Source of the DNA: UBA4664 sp038244585
GTDB taxonomy: Bacteria; Patescibacteriota; Saccharimonadia; UBA4664
Direction of reading: 5' to 3'
DNA: 5,081 nt
NCBI GenBank assembly: GCA_038244585.1
Contig: JBBRTI010000039.1
Coordinates: 1-5,081 of the forward strand
How positions within the stretch are numbered: position 1 is the first letter of the stretch; each line of letters opens with the position of its first letter. The translations under genes and the position numbers were made by a program. The notes under the pieces are model-generated. The model searched no databases. It saw nothing but the letters and a program-made list of their open reading frames with translations, and was not told the origin of the DNA. Positions 1 to 5,081 of this stretch are shown in pieces.

Positions 1-678
1 AATCATCGACAAGATATAGATGTCGTCTTGTTTCTGACGGGCCAACGCCGCCCTCGCCGCCAGTGCGTCTGCCGGTCGGCCGCTGGTCATCGCTTCCACC
101 AGCTCAAAGATGCTGGCTTCCGGGCTGGCCATCACCAGCTCTCGGACCGACTCAACCGTCACCTCAGGTTCAAAATTCACCAATTTGGCTATCTCCTCAC
201 TGAGGCGCCACTGGTCTTCGCCGGCCAATTTCAGCAGTTCCGTGACAGCCCCGCGCCCGGCGGTGCCACCGGCCGCCTCAATCTGGCGCTTGATCCACGC
301 CGTCAGCTGGGCCGAGGTCTGCGGCTCGAATTTAACTACCTTGTCGGCCCCACCCAAAACCTTGAAGGCCGAGGTCCGCTGGTCGATGGCCGGCTCGGCA
401 AACACCGCGACGGTTGTCGGTGGCACCAGCTCCAGAGGATTGCCCAGCTTCTCGAACACGGCCTTGTTACCGCCCAGACCGTCCACGATAACCAACCGAC
501 TGGTCGAGAGGAACGGCGTCGCCTGCAGGGCGGCCTTGATGTCGGCCGGCTTGGCCGTGGCGCCGTCGAGGCGTTCCAGCCCCAAATCTGAGCCGGTCTT
601 CTTGATGAAGGCCGCGACCATTTCGTCGATCTGGCGGCGCAGCAGGTAGGTATTAGGTCCGTAGAAAAAGAAGGTCAT
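1..678 (-). CDS. holA: DNA polymerase III delta subunit (HolA), C-terminus beyond window
   Basis: This is the clamp-loader delta subunit, which opens the beta sliding clamp so that it can be loaded on primed DNA. The minus-strand frame is open from ATG at 678 to the left edge, giving 226 residues; the family is usually about 320-340, so the C-terminal collar domain is missing. It begins MTFFFYGPNTYLLRRQIDEM, the typical delta start with an ATP-binding-like fold that in this subunit does not hydrolyse ATP. Family-like segments follow: LERLDGATAKPADI, a TPFLSTSRLVIVDGL strand that matches the usual 'PFL..+LV(V/I)' signature, then a TAWIKRQIEAAGG helix and the LLKLAGEDQWRLSEEIAKL segment typical of domain II. 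Its ATG overlaps the mutM TGA as ATGA, and no good Shine-Dalgarno site precedes it (TTGCGGT only), so translation probably depends on coupling to mutM. Identity rests on overall pattern recognition; delta subunits diverge strongly. Confidence 0.9.
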   Translation of the reverse strand, partial: MTFFFYGPNTYLLRRQIDEMVAAFIKKTGSDLGLERLDGATAKPADIKAALQATPFLSTSRLVIVDGLGGNKAVFEKLGNPLELVPPTTVAVFAEPAIDQRTSAFKVLGGADKVVKFEPQTSAQLTAWIKRQIEAAGGTAGRGAVTELLKLAGEDQWRLSEEIAKLVNFEPEVTVESVRELVMASPEASIFELVEAMTSGRPADALAARAALARQKQDDIYILSMI

Positions 679-1577
679 ACCGCAATTGTAGCAGTCACGC
701 TCGGCGTAGGCTGACATTTGGGGCAGATATGGGTACCGCGCCCGGCAACTTTGAGCTTTTGGATGACCGTGCCCGGGTGCACCGGACACGTCATGCCGTC
801 GCGGCGGAAGACGCGGGCATGGTCCAGGTAATCCCCCTTGCCGCCGAGCGCGTTAACGTAATTGGAGAAGCTGGTGCCCCCATGCTCGATGCCGGCAGTG
901 ATAATATCCCGTATGGCCAGATGAAGCCGTTTGACCTCGGCGGGCGTCAGCGAACCGCATAACCGCTGCGGATGCAGCCGCGCCAGATGCAGGCTTTCGT
1001 CCGCATAGATGTTGCCTATGCCCGCTACGGTCGACTGGTCAAGAATAACTGGTTTAATCGGCGCCCTCCTATGGCGGTCCAGCTGCGTCTGCAGCGCCGA
1101 CGCCGTAAACTCGGCCGACAGGACTTCGGGCCCGAGCCGGGCCACTAGCGAATCAAGCTCAATCTCATCGGTCTGGACCAGTTTGATCCAGCCGAACTTG
1201 CGGAAATCATTGAAATAGAGCTTATCGCCGCTCTCAAAATCGAATACCACCTTGGTACTTGAGTCCGGCAGGGTATCCCGCATGCTTTTGGTCGGATGAC
1301 CGCCGGCAAAGCGTTCGCCATCGGCCTTCACGAGTACCAACTGCCCGGTCATTTTGAGGTGGACCAGGAGCGAATAGCCATTATCCAGCTCAATAATGAG
1401 CACCTTGGCACGGCGCCCTAAATGAGCGATTTTGGCTCCCGTAACAATCTGGGTAATCAAGTCCAGTGGCACCGGGAAACTTTTTTCCCACAGCACCTCG
1501 ACGGCGCCCAACGTCTGGCCGACGATTCCTAGTTCCAGTCCCCGTCTGATTGTCTCTACTTCGGGTCCTTCCGGCAC
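675..1577 (-). CDS. mutM: Formamidopyrimidine-DNA glycosylase (Fpg/MutM)
   Basis: This bifunctional glycosylase/AP lyase removes 8-oxoguanine and formamidopyrimidines in base excision repair. The 300-residue protein starts at a GTG codon; the start is fixed because the family requires the nucleophile Pro directly after Met (MPEGPEVETIRRG: Pro2, Glu3). AAGGGG lies six bases upstream. Visible active-site residues are Lys58, the void-filling Met76, Arg126 and Phe128 (FNDFRKFG), Asn189 (GIGNIYADE), and Arg280 in the beta-hairpin (AGRGTH). Two departures are seen. A loop of about 25 residues at 84-108 containing GGHPTK makes the protein longer than the usual 270 or so; I associate this with CPR bacteria. 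The C-terminal zinc finger reads C264-P-V-H267-P268 ... C285-P-K-C288, so the usual second Cys is missing and His267 may replace it. It has its own TATAAT box and is followed by holA with a 4-base overlap. Confidence 0.97.
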   Translation of the reverse strand: MPEGPEVETIRRGLELGIVGQTLGAVEVLWEKSFPVPLDLITQIVTGAKIAHLGRRAKVLIIELDNGYSLLVHLKMTGQLVLVKADGERFAGGHPTKSMRDTLPDSSTKVVFDFESGDKLYFNDFRKFGWIKLVQTDEIELDSLVARLGPEVLSAEFTASALQTQLDRHRRAPIKPVILDQSTVAGIGNIYADESLHLARLHPQRLCGSLTPAEVKRLHLAIRDIITAGIEHGGTSFSNYVNALGGKGDYLDHARVFRRDGMTCPVHPGTVIQKLKVAGRGTHICPKCQPTPSVTATIAV

Positions 1578-1582
1578 GCCGT

Positions 1583-1606
1583 TCCCCTTGTTATTGAACT
1601 ATTATA
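1583..1606 (-). promoter_or_regulatory. Promoter -10 box and ribosome binding site of mutM
   Basis: On the minus strand a perfect TATAAT (1606-1601) is followed, 11 bases later, by AAGGGGA (1589-1583) and then the GTG start at 1577. Transcription from this box would give a leader of about 16 bases carrying the ribosome binding site. No convincing -35 hexamer is visible 16-18 bases upstream (AAAAAG at best) and there is no TG extension, so the promoter may need an activator or simply be weak. It suggests that mutM-holA can be transcribed independently of polA. Confidence 0.5.
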
Positions 1607-1616
1607 CCTGACTCAA

Positions 1617-1644
1617 GTGCTTGCTTTTTGTGCTGTTTTGTGCT
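1617..1644 (+). repeat. Three GTGCT repeats between divergent promoters
   Basis: GTGCT occurs at 1617-1621, 1630-1634 and 1640-1644. The last two lie in a 9-base direct repeat TTTTGTGCT (1626-1634 and 1636-1644) with a 10-base period, about one helical turn. The first lies in an imperfect dyad CAAG-TG-CTTG (1614-1623). The position, just upstream of the mutM -10 box and across the putative plus-strand promoter, fits an operator, but slippage in a T-rich tract is an alternative. Confidence 0.4.
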
Positions 1645-1649
1645 TAAAT
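1621..1649 (+). promoter_or_regulatory. Possible plus-strand promoter for the small gene cassette
   Basis: TTGCTT (1621-1626, three of six matches to the -35 consensus) is separated by 17 bases from TTAAAT (1644-1649, four of six matches to the -10). TG at 1641-1642 is correctly placed for an extended -10 element. Transcription would start near 1656, leaving a T-rich leader of roughly 47 bases before the ATG at 1703. The match is modest; support comes mostly from its position in the gap between divergent genes. Confidence 0.35.
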
Positions 1650-1693
1650 ATGTGAGAACCTTTTTCGTTCGTTCTTTCAATCCCTCTATGTCT

Positions 1694-1697
1694 GGAG
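1694..1697 (+). promoter_or_regulatory. Ribosome binding site deciding the start at 1703
   Basis: GGAG stands five bases before ATG 1703. The longer in-frame starts at 1628 (TTG) and 1688 (ATG) have only T/C-rich sequence upstream, so this site argues for the shorter protein. Confidence 0.6.
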
Positions 1698-1702
1698 CAA
1701 CC

Positions 1703-2008
1703 ATGTCCAACACAGCTGATTCGGCCCGTGTTTCAGGACTCGAAGCCGCACGCAAGCTCGTAGCCGACTGCAGTCTTGCAAACTTCCTGGCATCCGCTTG
1801 CCTAGTCTTCTTTGTCTATGCGTTCTACGACGTATGGGTACAAAATTTCGGCACTGCCGCCTTACAGGGTTGCATCGCTATCCTGTGTGGCTTCGCAAGC
1901 CTCTATTTTCTACTCCGAGCCGTAGTGAGCCTACCCCTCCAGCAAGCCAATGCAGAAATTGAGGAAGCTGACGCCACCCAACCTGCGGGCACTCCGTCCG
2001 AAGCTTGA
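1703..2008 (+). CDS. Small two-helix membrane protein of unknown function
   Basis: I do not recognise this 101-residue protein. The ATG at 1703 is preferred because GGAG lies at 1694-1697, five bases upstream; an in-frame ATG at 1688 and a TTG at 1628 would add an N-terminal stretch but lack such a site. It has a polar N-terminus (residues 1-25), a hydrophobic segment at about 28-46 (FLASACLVFFVYAFYDVWV), a second at about 53-77 ending in LLRAVVSL, and an acidic, Pro/Ala/Thr-rich tail at 80-101. Four Cys (23, 33, 57, 62) lie in or beside the membrane segments. Codons are more varied (GCA, GCT, GTA, CTA in regular use) than in the neighbouring polA, consistent with a recently acquired or weakly expressed gene. 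It is the first gene of the plus-strand cassette, 104 bases before the DUF427 gene. That it is a real gene is likely but not certain. Confidence 0.6.
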   Translation: MSNTADSARVSGLEAARKLVADCSLANFLASACLVFFVYAFYDVWVQNFGTAALQGCIAILCGFASLYFLLRAVVSLPLQQANAEIEEADATQPAGTPSEA

Positions 2009-2023
2009 ACTAACACACCCCAC

Positions 2024-2053
2024 GGGGCCCCTGGACACTGTCCATGGGGACCC
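2024..2053 (+). other. GC-rich dyad/hairpin between two plus-strand genes
   Basis: The core is the perfect dyad TGGACA-C-TGTCCA (2032-2044). It is flanked by CCCC (2028-2031) pairing with GGGG (2046-2049) across a bulged T2045, and by GGG (2024-2026) pairing with CCC (2051-2053). As RNA this would fold into a stable hairpin with a small loop. No T-run follows, so it is not a typical intrinsic terminator; an operator or an RNA-stabilising or attenuating stem is more likely. Confidence 0.55.
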
Positions 2054-2069
2054 TCGTCATGTCCACGGG
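2039..2069 (+). repeat. Direct repeat TGTCCAyGGG, 21-base period
   Basis: TGTCCATGGG (2039-2048) recurs as TGTCCACGGG (2060-2069), nine of ten bases identical and 21 bases apart, two helical turns. The first copy is also the right arm of the dyad at 2032-2044. The second copy is near position -35 relative to the possible -10 box at 2086-2091, which is where an activator half-site would lie. Confidence 0.45.
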
Positions 2070-2085
2070 CATTGCGCATATGCTG

Positions 2086-2091
2086 TATGAT
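2086..2091 (+). promoter_or_regulatory. Possible -10 box for the DUF427 gene
   Basis: TATGAT matches the -10 consensus in five of six bases and would start transcription near 2098, just before the AAGAGGG ribosome binding site. No good -35 hexamer is present at the usual spacing; the region instead holds the TGTCCA repeat, which would suit an activator-dependent promoter. Read-through from the upstream gene is the alternative. Confidence 0.35.
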
Positions 2092-2100
2092 GGCATCAAC

Positions 2101-2107
2101 AAGAGGG
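2101..2107 (+). promoter_or_regulatory. Ribosome binding site deciding the DUF427 start
   Basis: AAGAGGG ends five bases before ATG 2113, a strong Shine-Dalgarno match. It favours this start over the in-frame ATGs at 2044 and 2059, whose codons would lie inside or just after the dyad and which would add residues foreign to the family. Confidence 0.75.
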
Positions 2108-2112
2108 CAAAC

Positions 2113-2409
2113 ATGAAAGCAACTTGGAATGGGGCGGTCATCGCCGAATCGGACGCAACAGTAACCATCGAAGGCGACGAATACTTTCCACCGGAATCCG
2201 TCGGCCGCGAGTATTTAGTGCCTTCAGACAAGTCCACCACCGACCCGTGGAAGGGTGAATGCACTTATTACACCCTAATGGTCGAGGGCGAAGAAAACCA
2301 GGACGCCGCCTGGATCTATGAGCAACCGCTGCCGGATGCGGCTGCACTGGCCGGTGCAGATTTCACGGACTATGTTGCCTTCGGGCGCGGTGTAAAGGTT
2401 ACTTACTAG
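2113..2409 (+). CDS. DUF427 family protein
   Basis: The 98-residue product has the length and signature motifs of the DUF427 family (Pfam PF04248, also named NTP_transf_9), small mostly beta-strand proteins of unestablished biochemical role that are widespread in bacteria and some fungi. Seen in order: MKATWNGAVIAESD at the N-terminus, EYFPPESV (23-30), PSDKSTTDPWKG (37-48), YY (52-53), NQDAAWIY (62-69) and the closing VAFGRGVKV (88-96). In members I remember, Cys often precedes PWKG and an aromatic residue often follows VAF; here these are Asp44 and Gly91, and a Cys occurs instead at 50. There is no signal peptide or membrane segment, so it is expected in the cytoplasm. The stop is one base before the next gene's ATG, implying co-translation with that membrane protein. 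Family assignment is firm; function is unknown. Confidence 0.9.
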   Translation: MKATWNGAVIAESDATVTIEGDEYFPPESVGREYLVPSDKSTTDPWKGECTYYTLMVEGEENQDAAWIYEQPLPDAAALAGADFTDYVAFGRGVKVTY

Positions 2410-2410
2410 C

Positions 2411-2755
2411 ATGCCGCGATTATCAACTCACCGTGGCGGCCAAATTCCTATGAGGCGCTTAGTTGTAGTCGCCAGCGCCGGCCTGGTGGCCTTTCTGTCG
2501 CTGATGCAGGGCGTGCTGACATTGGGCGGCTACTCGGCCTGTCCCAGCATTGCGCCTGTTCCGGACCCTGCAATGGCCCTTATTGAATTCAGCATCGCGG
2601 CTGTGGCCTACGGTGTTTTCCTGCTTGGTGCCCTGCGTTTGAGAAAAAACTGGGAAACCGGAAAGACTGTCTATATCGCGACGGTCGGTGCCCTGCTTGT
2701 GAGCGGCGGCATTTTGAGCGCTATGTTTATCAGCTCCACGACCTGCGTTCGCTAA
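2411..2755 (+). CDS. Small three-helix membrane protein of unknown function
   Basis: I do not recognise this 114-residue protein. Hydrophobic segments lie at about 17-38, 55-75 and 87-107. Positive residues before the first segment (Arg15, Arg16) and between the second and third (RLRK, 76-79) predict an inside N-terminus and outside C-terminus. Cys44 in the first loop and Cys112 at the C-terminus would then both face outward and could form a disulfide; they are the only Cys residues. The ATG at 2411 follows the DUF427 stop by one base, which suits translational coupling. ATG 2450 (MRRLVV, 101 residues) is a real alternative that would give a tighter N-terminus; neither has a strong ribosome binding site (AAAGG 12 bases before the first). 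The stop TAA is separated by one base from the convergent polA stop, so transcripts of the two probably overlap. Confidence 0.65.
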   Translation: MPRLSTHRGGQIPMRRLVVVASAGLVAFLSLMQGVLTLGGYSACPSIAPVPDPAMALIEFSIAAVAYGVFLLGALRLRKNWETGKTVYIATVGALLVSGGILSAMFISSTTCVR

Positions 2756-2756
2756 A

Positions 2757-5081
2757 CTAGATTTCGCCCCAGTTCACGCCTATCGCCGTATCGACGGCTA
2801 GCGTCACGCCCAGGTCGTAGATATTCTCCATGACATCGCGCATCAGCTCGGCTACCGCCTCAGCTTTCTCCTGCGGGGCTTCCACAATAAGCTCGTCGTG
2901 GATCTGCAGCAGCAGGTGGCAGTCATCTTCCAGGCGGGCGTCCAGGGCAATCATGGCCAATTTGATGATATCGGCCGCGGTCCCTTGGATAGGAACGTTG
3001 ACCGCCACCCGTTCCGCTCCCTGCCTGATTTGGAAGTTGGTACTGCGGATTTCCGGACACGGCCGGCGGCGCCCAAAGATGGTGGCGGAGTACAGGTTGT
3101 CATAGGCGAACTTCTTCGTATCCTCAATGTACTGCGCCAACTTGGGTCGGACGGCGAAATAGCGTTCGATGAACGCGGCGGCCTGTTTCTGGTCCATCCC
3201 AGTGGCCACGCTCAGCCCGTGCGGGCTCATGCCGTAAAGGACGCCGAAATTGATAGTCTTGGAATAAGAACGTTGATCCTTGGTTACCTCGTCAAGCGGG
3301 ACCTCGAAGAGCTGCGAGGCAGTCTGCTGATGCAGGTCGATGCCATTTTTGAAGGTTTCAATCATGTTCTCATCATGAGCCAGAGCGGCCGCTACGCGTA
3401 AATCGATCTGCGAATAGTCGGCCCCGACAAACACGCGTCCGGCCGGAGCCACAAATGCCTGACGGATTTCGCGCCCGATCTCGGTACGAACCGGAATATT
3501 CTGGAGATTCGGATTGGTTGAGCTGAGGCGCCCGGTCTGGGCAATGGTCTGGTTGAAACTGGTATGGATGCGTCCGTCGGCCTTAACCAGGGCCGGCAGA
3601 GCGTCAACATAGGTGTTTTTGAGCTTGTCGTACTCGCGGAAGCGCATGATGTGCTCGATGATGGGATGCGCGCTCCGCAGCTTTTCCAGCTCTCCGACGG
3701 CCGTCGAAAAGCCGGTCTTGCCCTTTTTGAGCCCGACGGTGGACATACCTAGCCGCCCATAAAGAATCTGGCCCAGCTGCGCCGGGCTGTTGAGGTTGAA
3801 CTCCTCGCCAGCCAGGTCATAAATAGTCGTCTTGAGTTGGCCGATTTGCACCGTCAGCCTGTCCCCGAACTTACGCATAAACTTAACATCCAGCTCGATT
3901 CCCTTCAGCTCCATTTTGGAGAGTACAGGGATGAGGGGCCATTCCATTTGGCGGGCCAGGTCATCCAGCTTCTCATCGATGAGCCTTTCCTGGAGCTTAA
4001 CGGCCAGCCGCCAGGACATATCGGCGTCCTCGGAGGCGTAAATGGCGGCGTCCTTTATCGCCACCTGGTCGAACGTCGTCTGGGTCTTGCCGGTACCAAT
4101 CATCTCGGTGATCGGAATCATCTCAACGCCGAGCTCACCGTAGGCCAGGTCGTCCATCGACTGCGAGCGGCCGGCCGAATTGATGAGGAAAGCCGCAATC
4201 ATTGTATCGAAGGCGATATTGGTCACATGCACGCCGTATTTCGCCAGCATCGAAACGTCGTACTTGATGTTGTGGCCGTAGACGCCCTTGGTCGGATCCT
4301 CAAGAATCGGCTTCAGCGCCGCCAGTACGTCTTTCAGTTCAAGCTGCCGCCCCTCAGCGTGGCCGACCGGGATATAAACGGCCTTACCGTCACCCCAACA
4401 GAATGACAGCCCGACGAGGTCCGCTTCTATAGTATCGACCGAGGTCGTCTCAGTATCGAAGGCAAAAAGCTCCTGCTCACCCAGATCCTTAATAAACTCT
4501 CGAAAGCGGACATCAGTCGTTATTGCCTCGTAGCTGACCGATTCCAGATGCTTGCGTGACGGCGGTACTGCCTCATTACGTGGCTGGGACTCACTTTGGC
4601 CGAAGAGCGTCAACGGTCCGTCCGGTTCTTCGCCAGGCTTGATATCACCCATTTGCGGCGGCAGTTTGGCTAGCAGGCTGCGGAACTCGAGGCGATGAAA
4701 CAGCGCGGTGATATGCTCGCGGTCATAATGGCCGACCCGGGCAGCCTTAAGATCCAGCTCAATCGGCACGTCGAGCACGATGACCGACAATGTCCGGCTC
4801 AAAAAAGCCATCTCCCGGTTTTCCCGCAGCTTGTCGCCGGTCTTACCGACGATCTTGTCCAGATTGGCATAGATACCGTCCAGCGTACCGAACTCGGAGA
4901 TAAGCTTACGCGCGCCCACGTCGCCAATACCAGCGACTCCGGGGATGTTATCACTGGGATCGCCGACCAGCGCCTTATAATCGATGAACTGGGCAGGAGT
5001 CATACCGTACCGCTCATCCAACTTGGCTAGGTCATAGCGGGTCGGGTCGGAGCCGCGCGGGTTGAACATATCAACGACGGT
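2757..5081 (-). CDS. polA: DNA polymerase I, N-terminus beyond window
   Basis: Pol I fills repair gaps and removes RNA primers. The frame has no stop up to the right edge; 774 residues are seen, and a family length of 900 or so implies about 150 missing N-terminal residues. Met at 5069 is internal (it lies in TVVDMFNPRGSD of the nuclease domain), not the start. Numbering from that Met: the end of the 5'-nuclease domain with its helix-hairpin-helix (DYKALVGDPSDNIPGVAGIG, 30-49); a linker at about 140-175; the 3'-5' exonuclease with Asp205/Glu207, Asp271 and Tyr344/Asp348, so proofreading should be active; and the polymerase domain with GRLSSTNPNLQNIPVR (513-528), motif A DYSQIDLR (551-558), motif B with Arg600, Lys604, Phe608 and Tyr612, and motif C HDE (724-726). 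The steric-gate Glu of motif A is Asp556. All other catalytic residues look normal. It ends with TAG, one base from the convergent gene. Confidence 0.98.
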   Translation of the reverse strand, partial: TVVDMFNPRGSDPTRYDLAKLDERYGMTPAQFIDYKALVGDPSDNIPGVAGIGDVGARKLISEFGTLDGIYANLDKIVGKTGDKLRENREMAFLSRTLSVIVLDVPIELDLKAARVGHYDREHITALFHRLEFRSLLAKLPPQMGDIKPGEEPDGPLTLFGQSESQPRNEAVPPSRKHLESVSYEAITTDVRFREFIKDLGEQELFAFDTETTSVDTIEADLVGLSFCWGDGKAVYIPVGHAEGRQLELKDVLAALKPILEDPTKGVYGHNIKYDVSMLAKYGVHVTNIAFDTMIAAFLINSAGRSQSMDDLAYGELGVEMIPITEMIGTGKTQTTFDQVAIKDAAIYASEDADMSWRLAVKLQERLIDEKLDDLARQMEWPLIPVLSKMELKGIELDVKFMRKFGDRLTVQIGQLKTTIYDLAGEEFNLNSPAQLGQILYGRLGMSTVGLKKGKTGFSTAVGELEKLRSAHPIIEHIMRFREYDKLKNTYVDALPALVKADGRIHTSFNQTIAQTGRLSSTNPNLQNIPVRTEIGREIRQAFVAPAGRVFVGADYSQIDLRVAAALAHDENMIETFKNGIDLHQQTASQLFEVPLDEVTKDQRSYSKTINFGVLYGMSPHGLSVATGMDQKQAAAFIERYFAVRPKLAQYIEDTKKFAYDNLYSATIFGRRRPCPEIRSTNFQIRQGAERVAVNVPIQGTAADIIKLAMIALDARLEDDCHLLLQIHDELIVEAPQEKAEAVAELMRDVMENIYDLGVTLAVDTAIGVNWGEI

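Noticed and set aside
9..34. ACAAGA...TCTTGT inverted repeat near the left edge
   Set aside because: Short arms with an 11-base loop inside holA coding sequence; expected by chance.
28..649. Two overlapping plus-strand open frames at the left edge
   Set aside because: Both are antisense to holA, have Arg/Gln-rich low-quality sequence with no recognisable motif, and the minus-strand reading gives a clear family match.
1628..1702. Longer N-terminus for the first membrane protein from TTG 1628
   Set aside because: It would translate the T-rich promoter/leader region, has no ribosome binding site, and a GGAG site supports ATG 1703.
2010..2264. Minus-strand open frame opposite the DUF427 gene
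   Set aside because: It is the shadow of a well-supported family gene and shows no motif of its own.
2642..2650. A-run that reads as a T-run on the minus strand, possible polA terminator
   Set aside because: No stem precedes it on the minus strand; it encodes Leu-Arg-Lys-Asn of the membrane protein.
2785..2798. GCCGT-ATCG-ACGGC hairpin just past the plus-strand cassette as a terminator
   Set aside because: The stem is only five pairs, no T-run follows on either strand, and it lies within the conserved C-terminus of polA.
3837..4406. Long plus-strand open frame inside polA
   Set aside because: It is antisense to the exonuclease and polymerase domains of polA; its length reflects GC-rich codon structure and no family features are visible.

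Overview
The window looks like a bacterial chromosome segment with DNA replication and repair genes on the minus strand, split by a compact group of plus-strand accessory genes. On the minus strand, in order of transcription, are polA (DNA polymerase I, whose N-terminus lies beyond the right edge), mutM/fpg (formamidopyrimidine-DNA glycosylase, complete) and holA (clamp-loader delta subunit, whose C-terminus lies beyond the left edge). On the plus strand, between polA and mutM, are a small two-helix membrane protein, a DUF427-family protein and a small three-helix membrane protein.

The organism is probably a member of the Candidate Phyla Radiation (Patescibacteria), perhaps near Saccharibacteria. 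This is an inference from remembered family features: an extra Gly-Gly-His-Pro-Thr loop in MutM, a divergent HolA with an Glu-Arg-Leu-Asp-Gly segment, and a small replication/repair cluster. TGA, TAG and TAA all end genes here, so the recoded Gracilibacteria/Absconditabacteria type is unlikely. The sequence is GC-rich for that group, so the assignment is tentative.

Layout: 1-678 holA (minus, partial); 675-1577 mutM (minus), overlapping holA by the 4-base ATGA; 1578-1702 a divergent regulatory region, with a perfect TATAAT for mutM and a T-rich leader carrying GTGCT repeats for the plus-strand genes; 1703-2008 membrane protein; 2009-2112 an intergenic region with a strong dyad and a direct repeat; 2113-2409 DUF427 protein; 2411-2755 membrane protein, one base after the DUF427 stop; 2757-5081 polA (minus, partial), whose stop is one base from the end of the last plus-strand gene.

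Functionally, MutM excises oxidised purines, Pol I fills the resulting gaps and removes primers, and HolA loads the replicative clamp, so the minus-strand genes form a plausible replication/repair unit. The plus-strand genes have no obvious link to it and resemble a small accessory insertion. No RNA gene, CRISPR array, insertion sequence or clear intrinsic terminator was seen. The most unusual points are the altered zinc-finger ligand in MutM, the Glu-to-Asp change at the Pol I steric-gate position, the plus-strand cassette itself and the dyad/direct-repeat array in front of the DUF427 gene.
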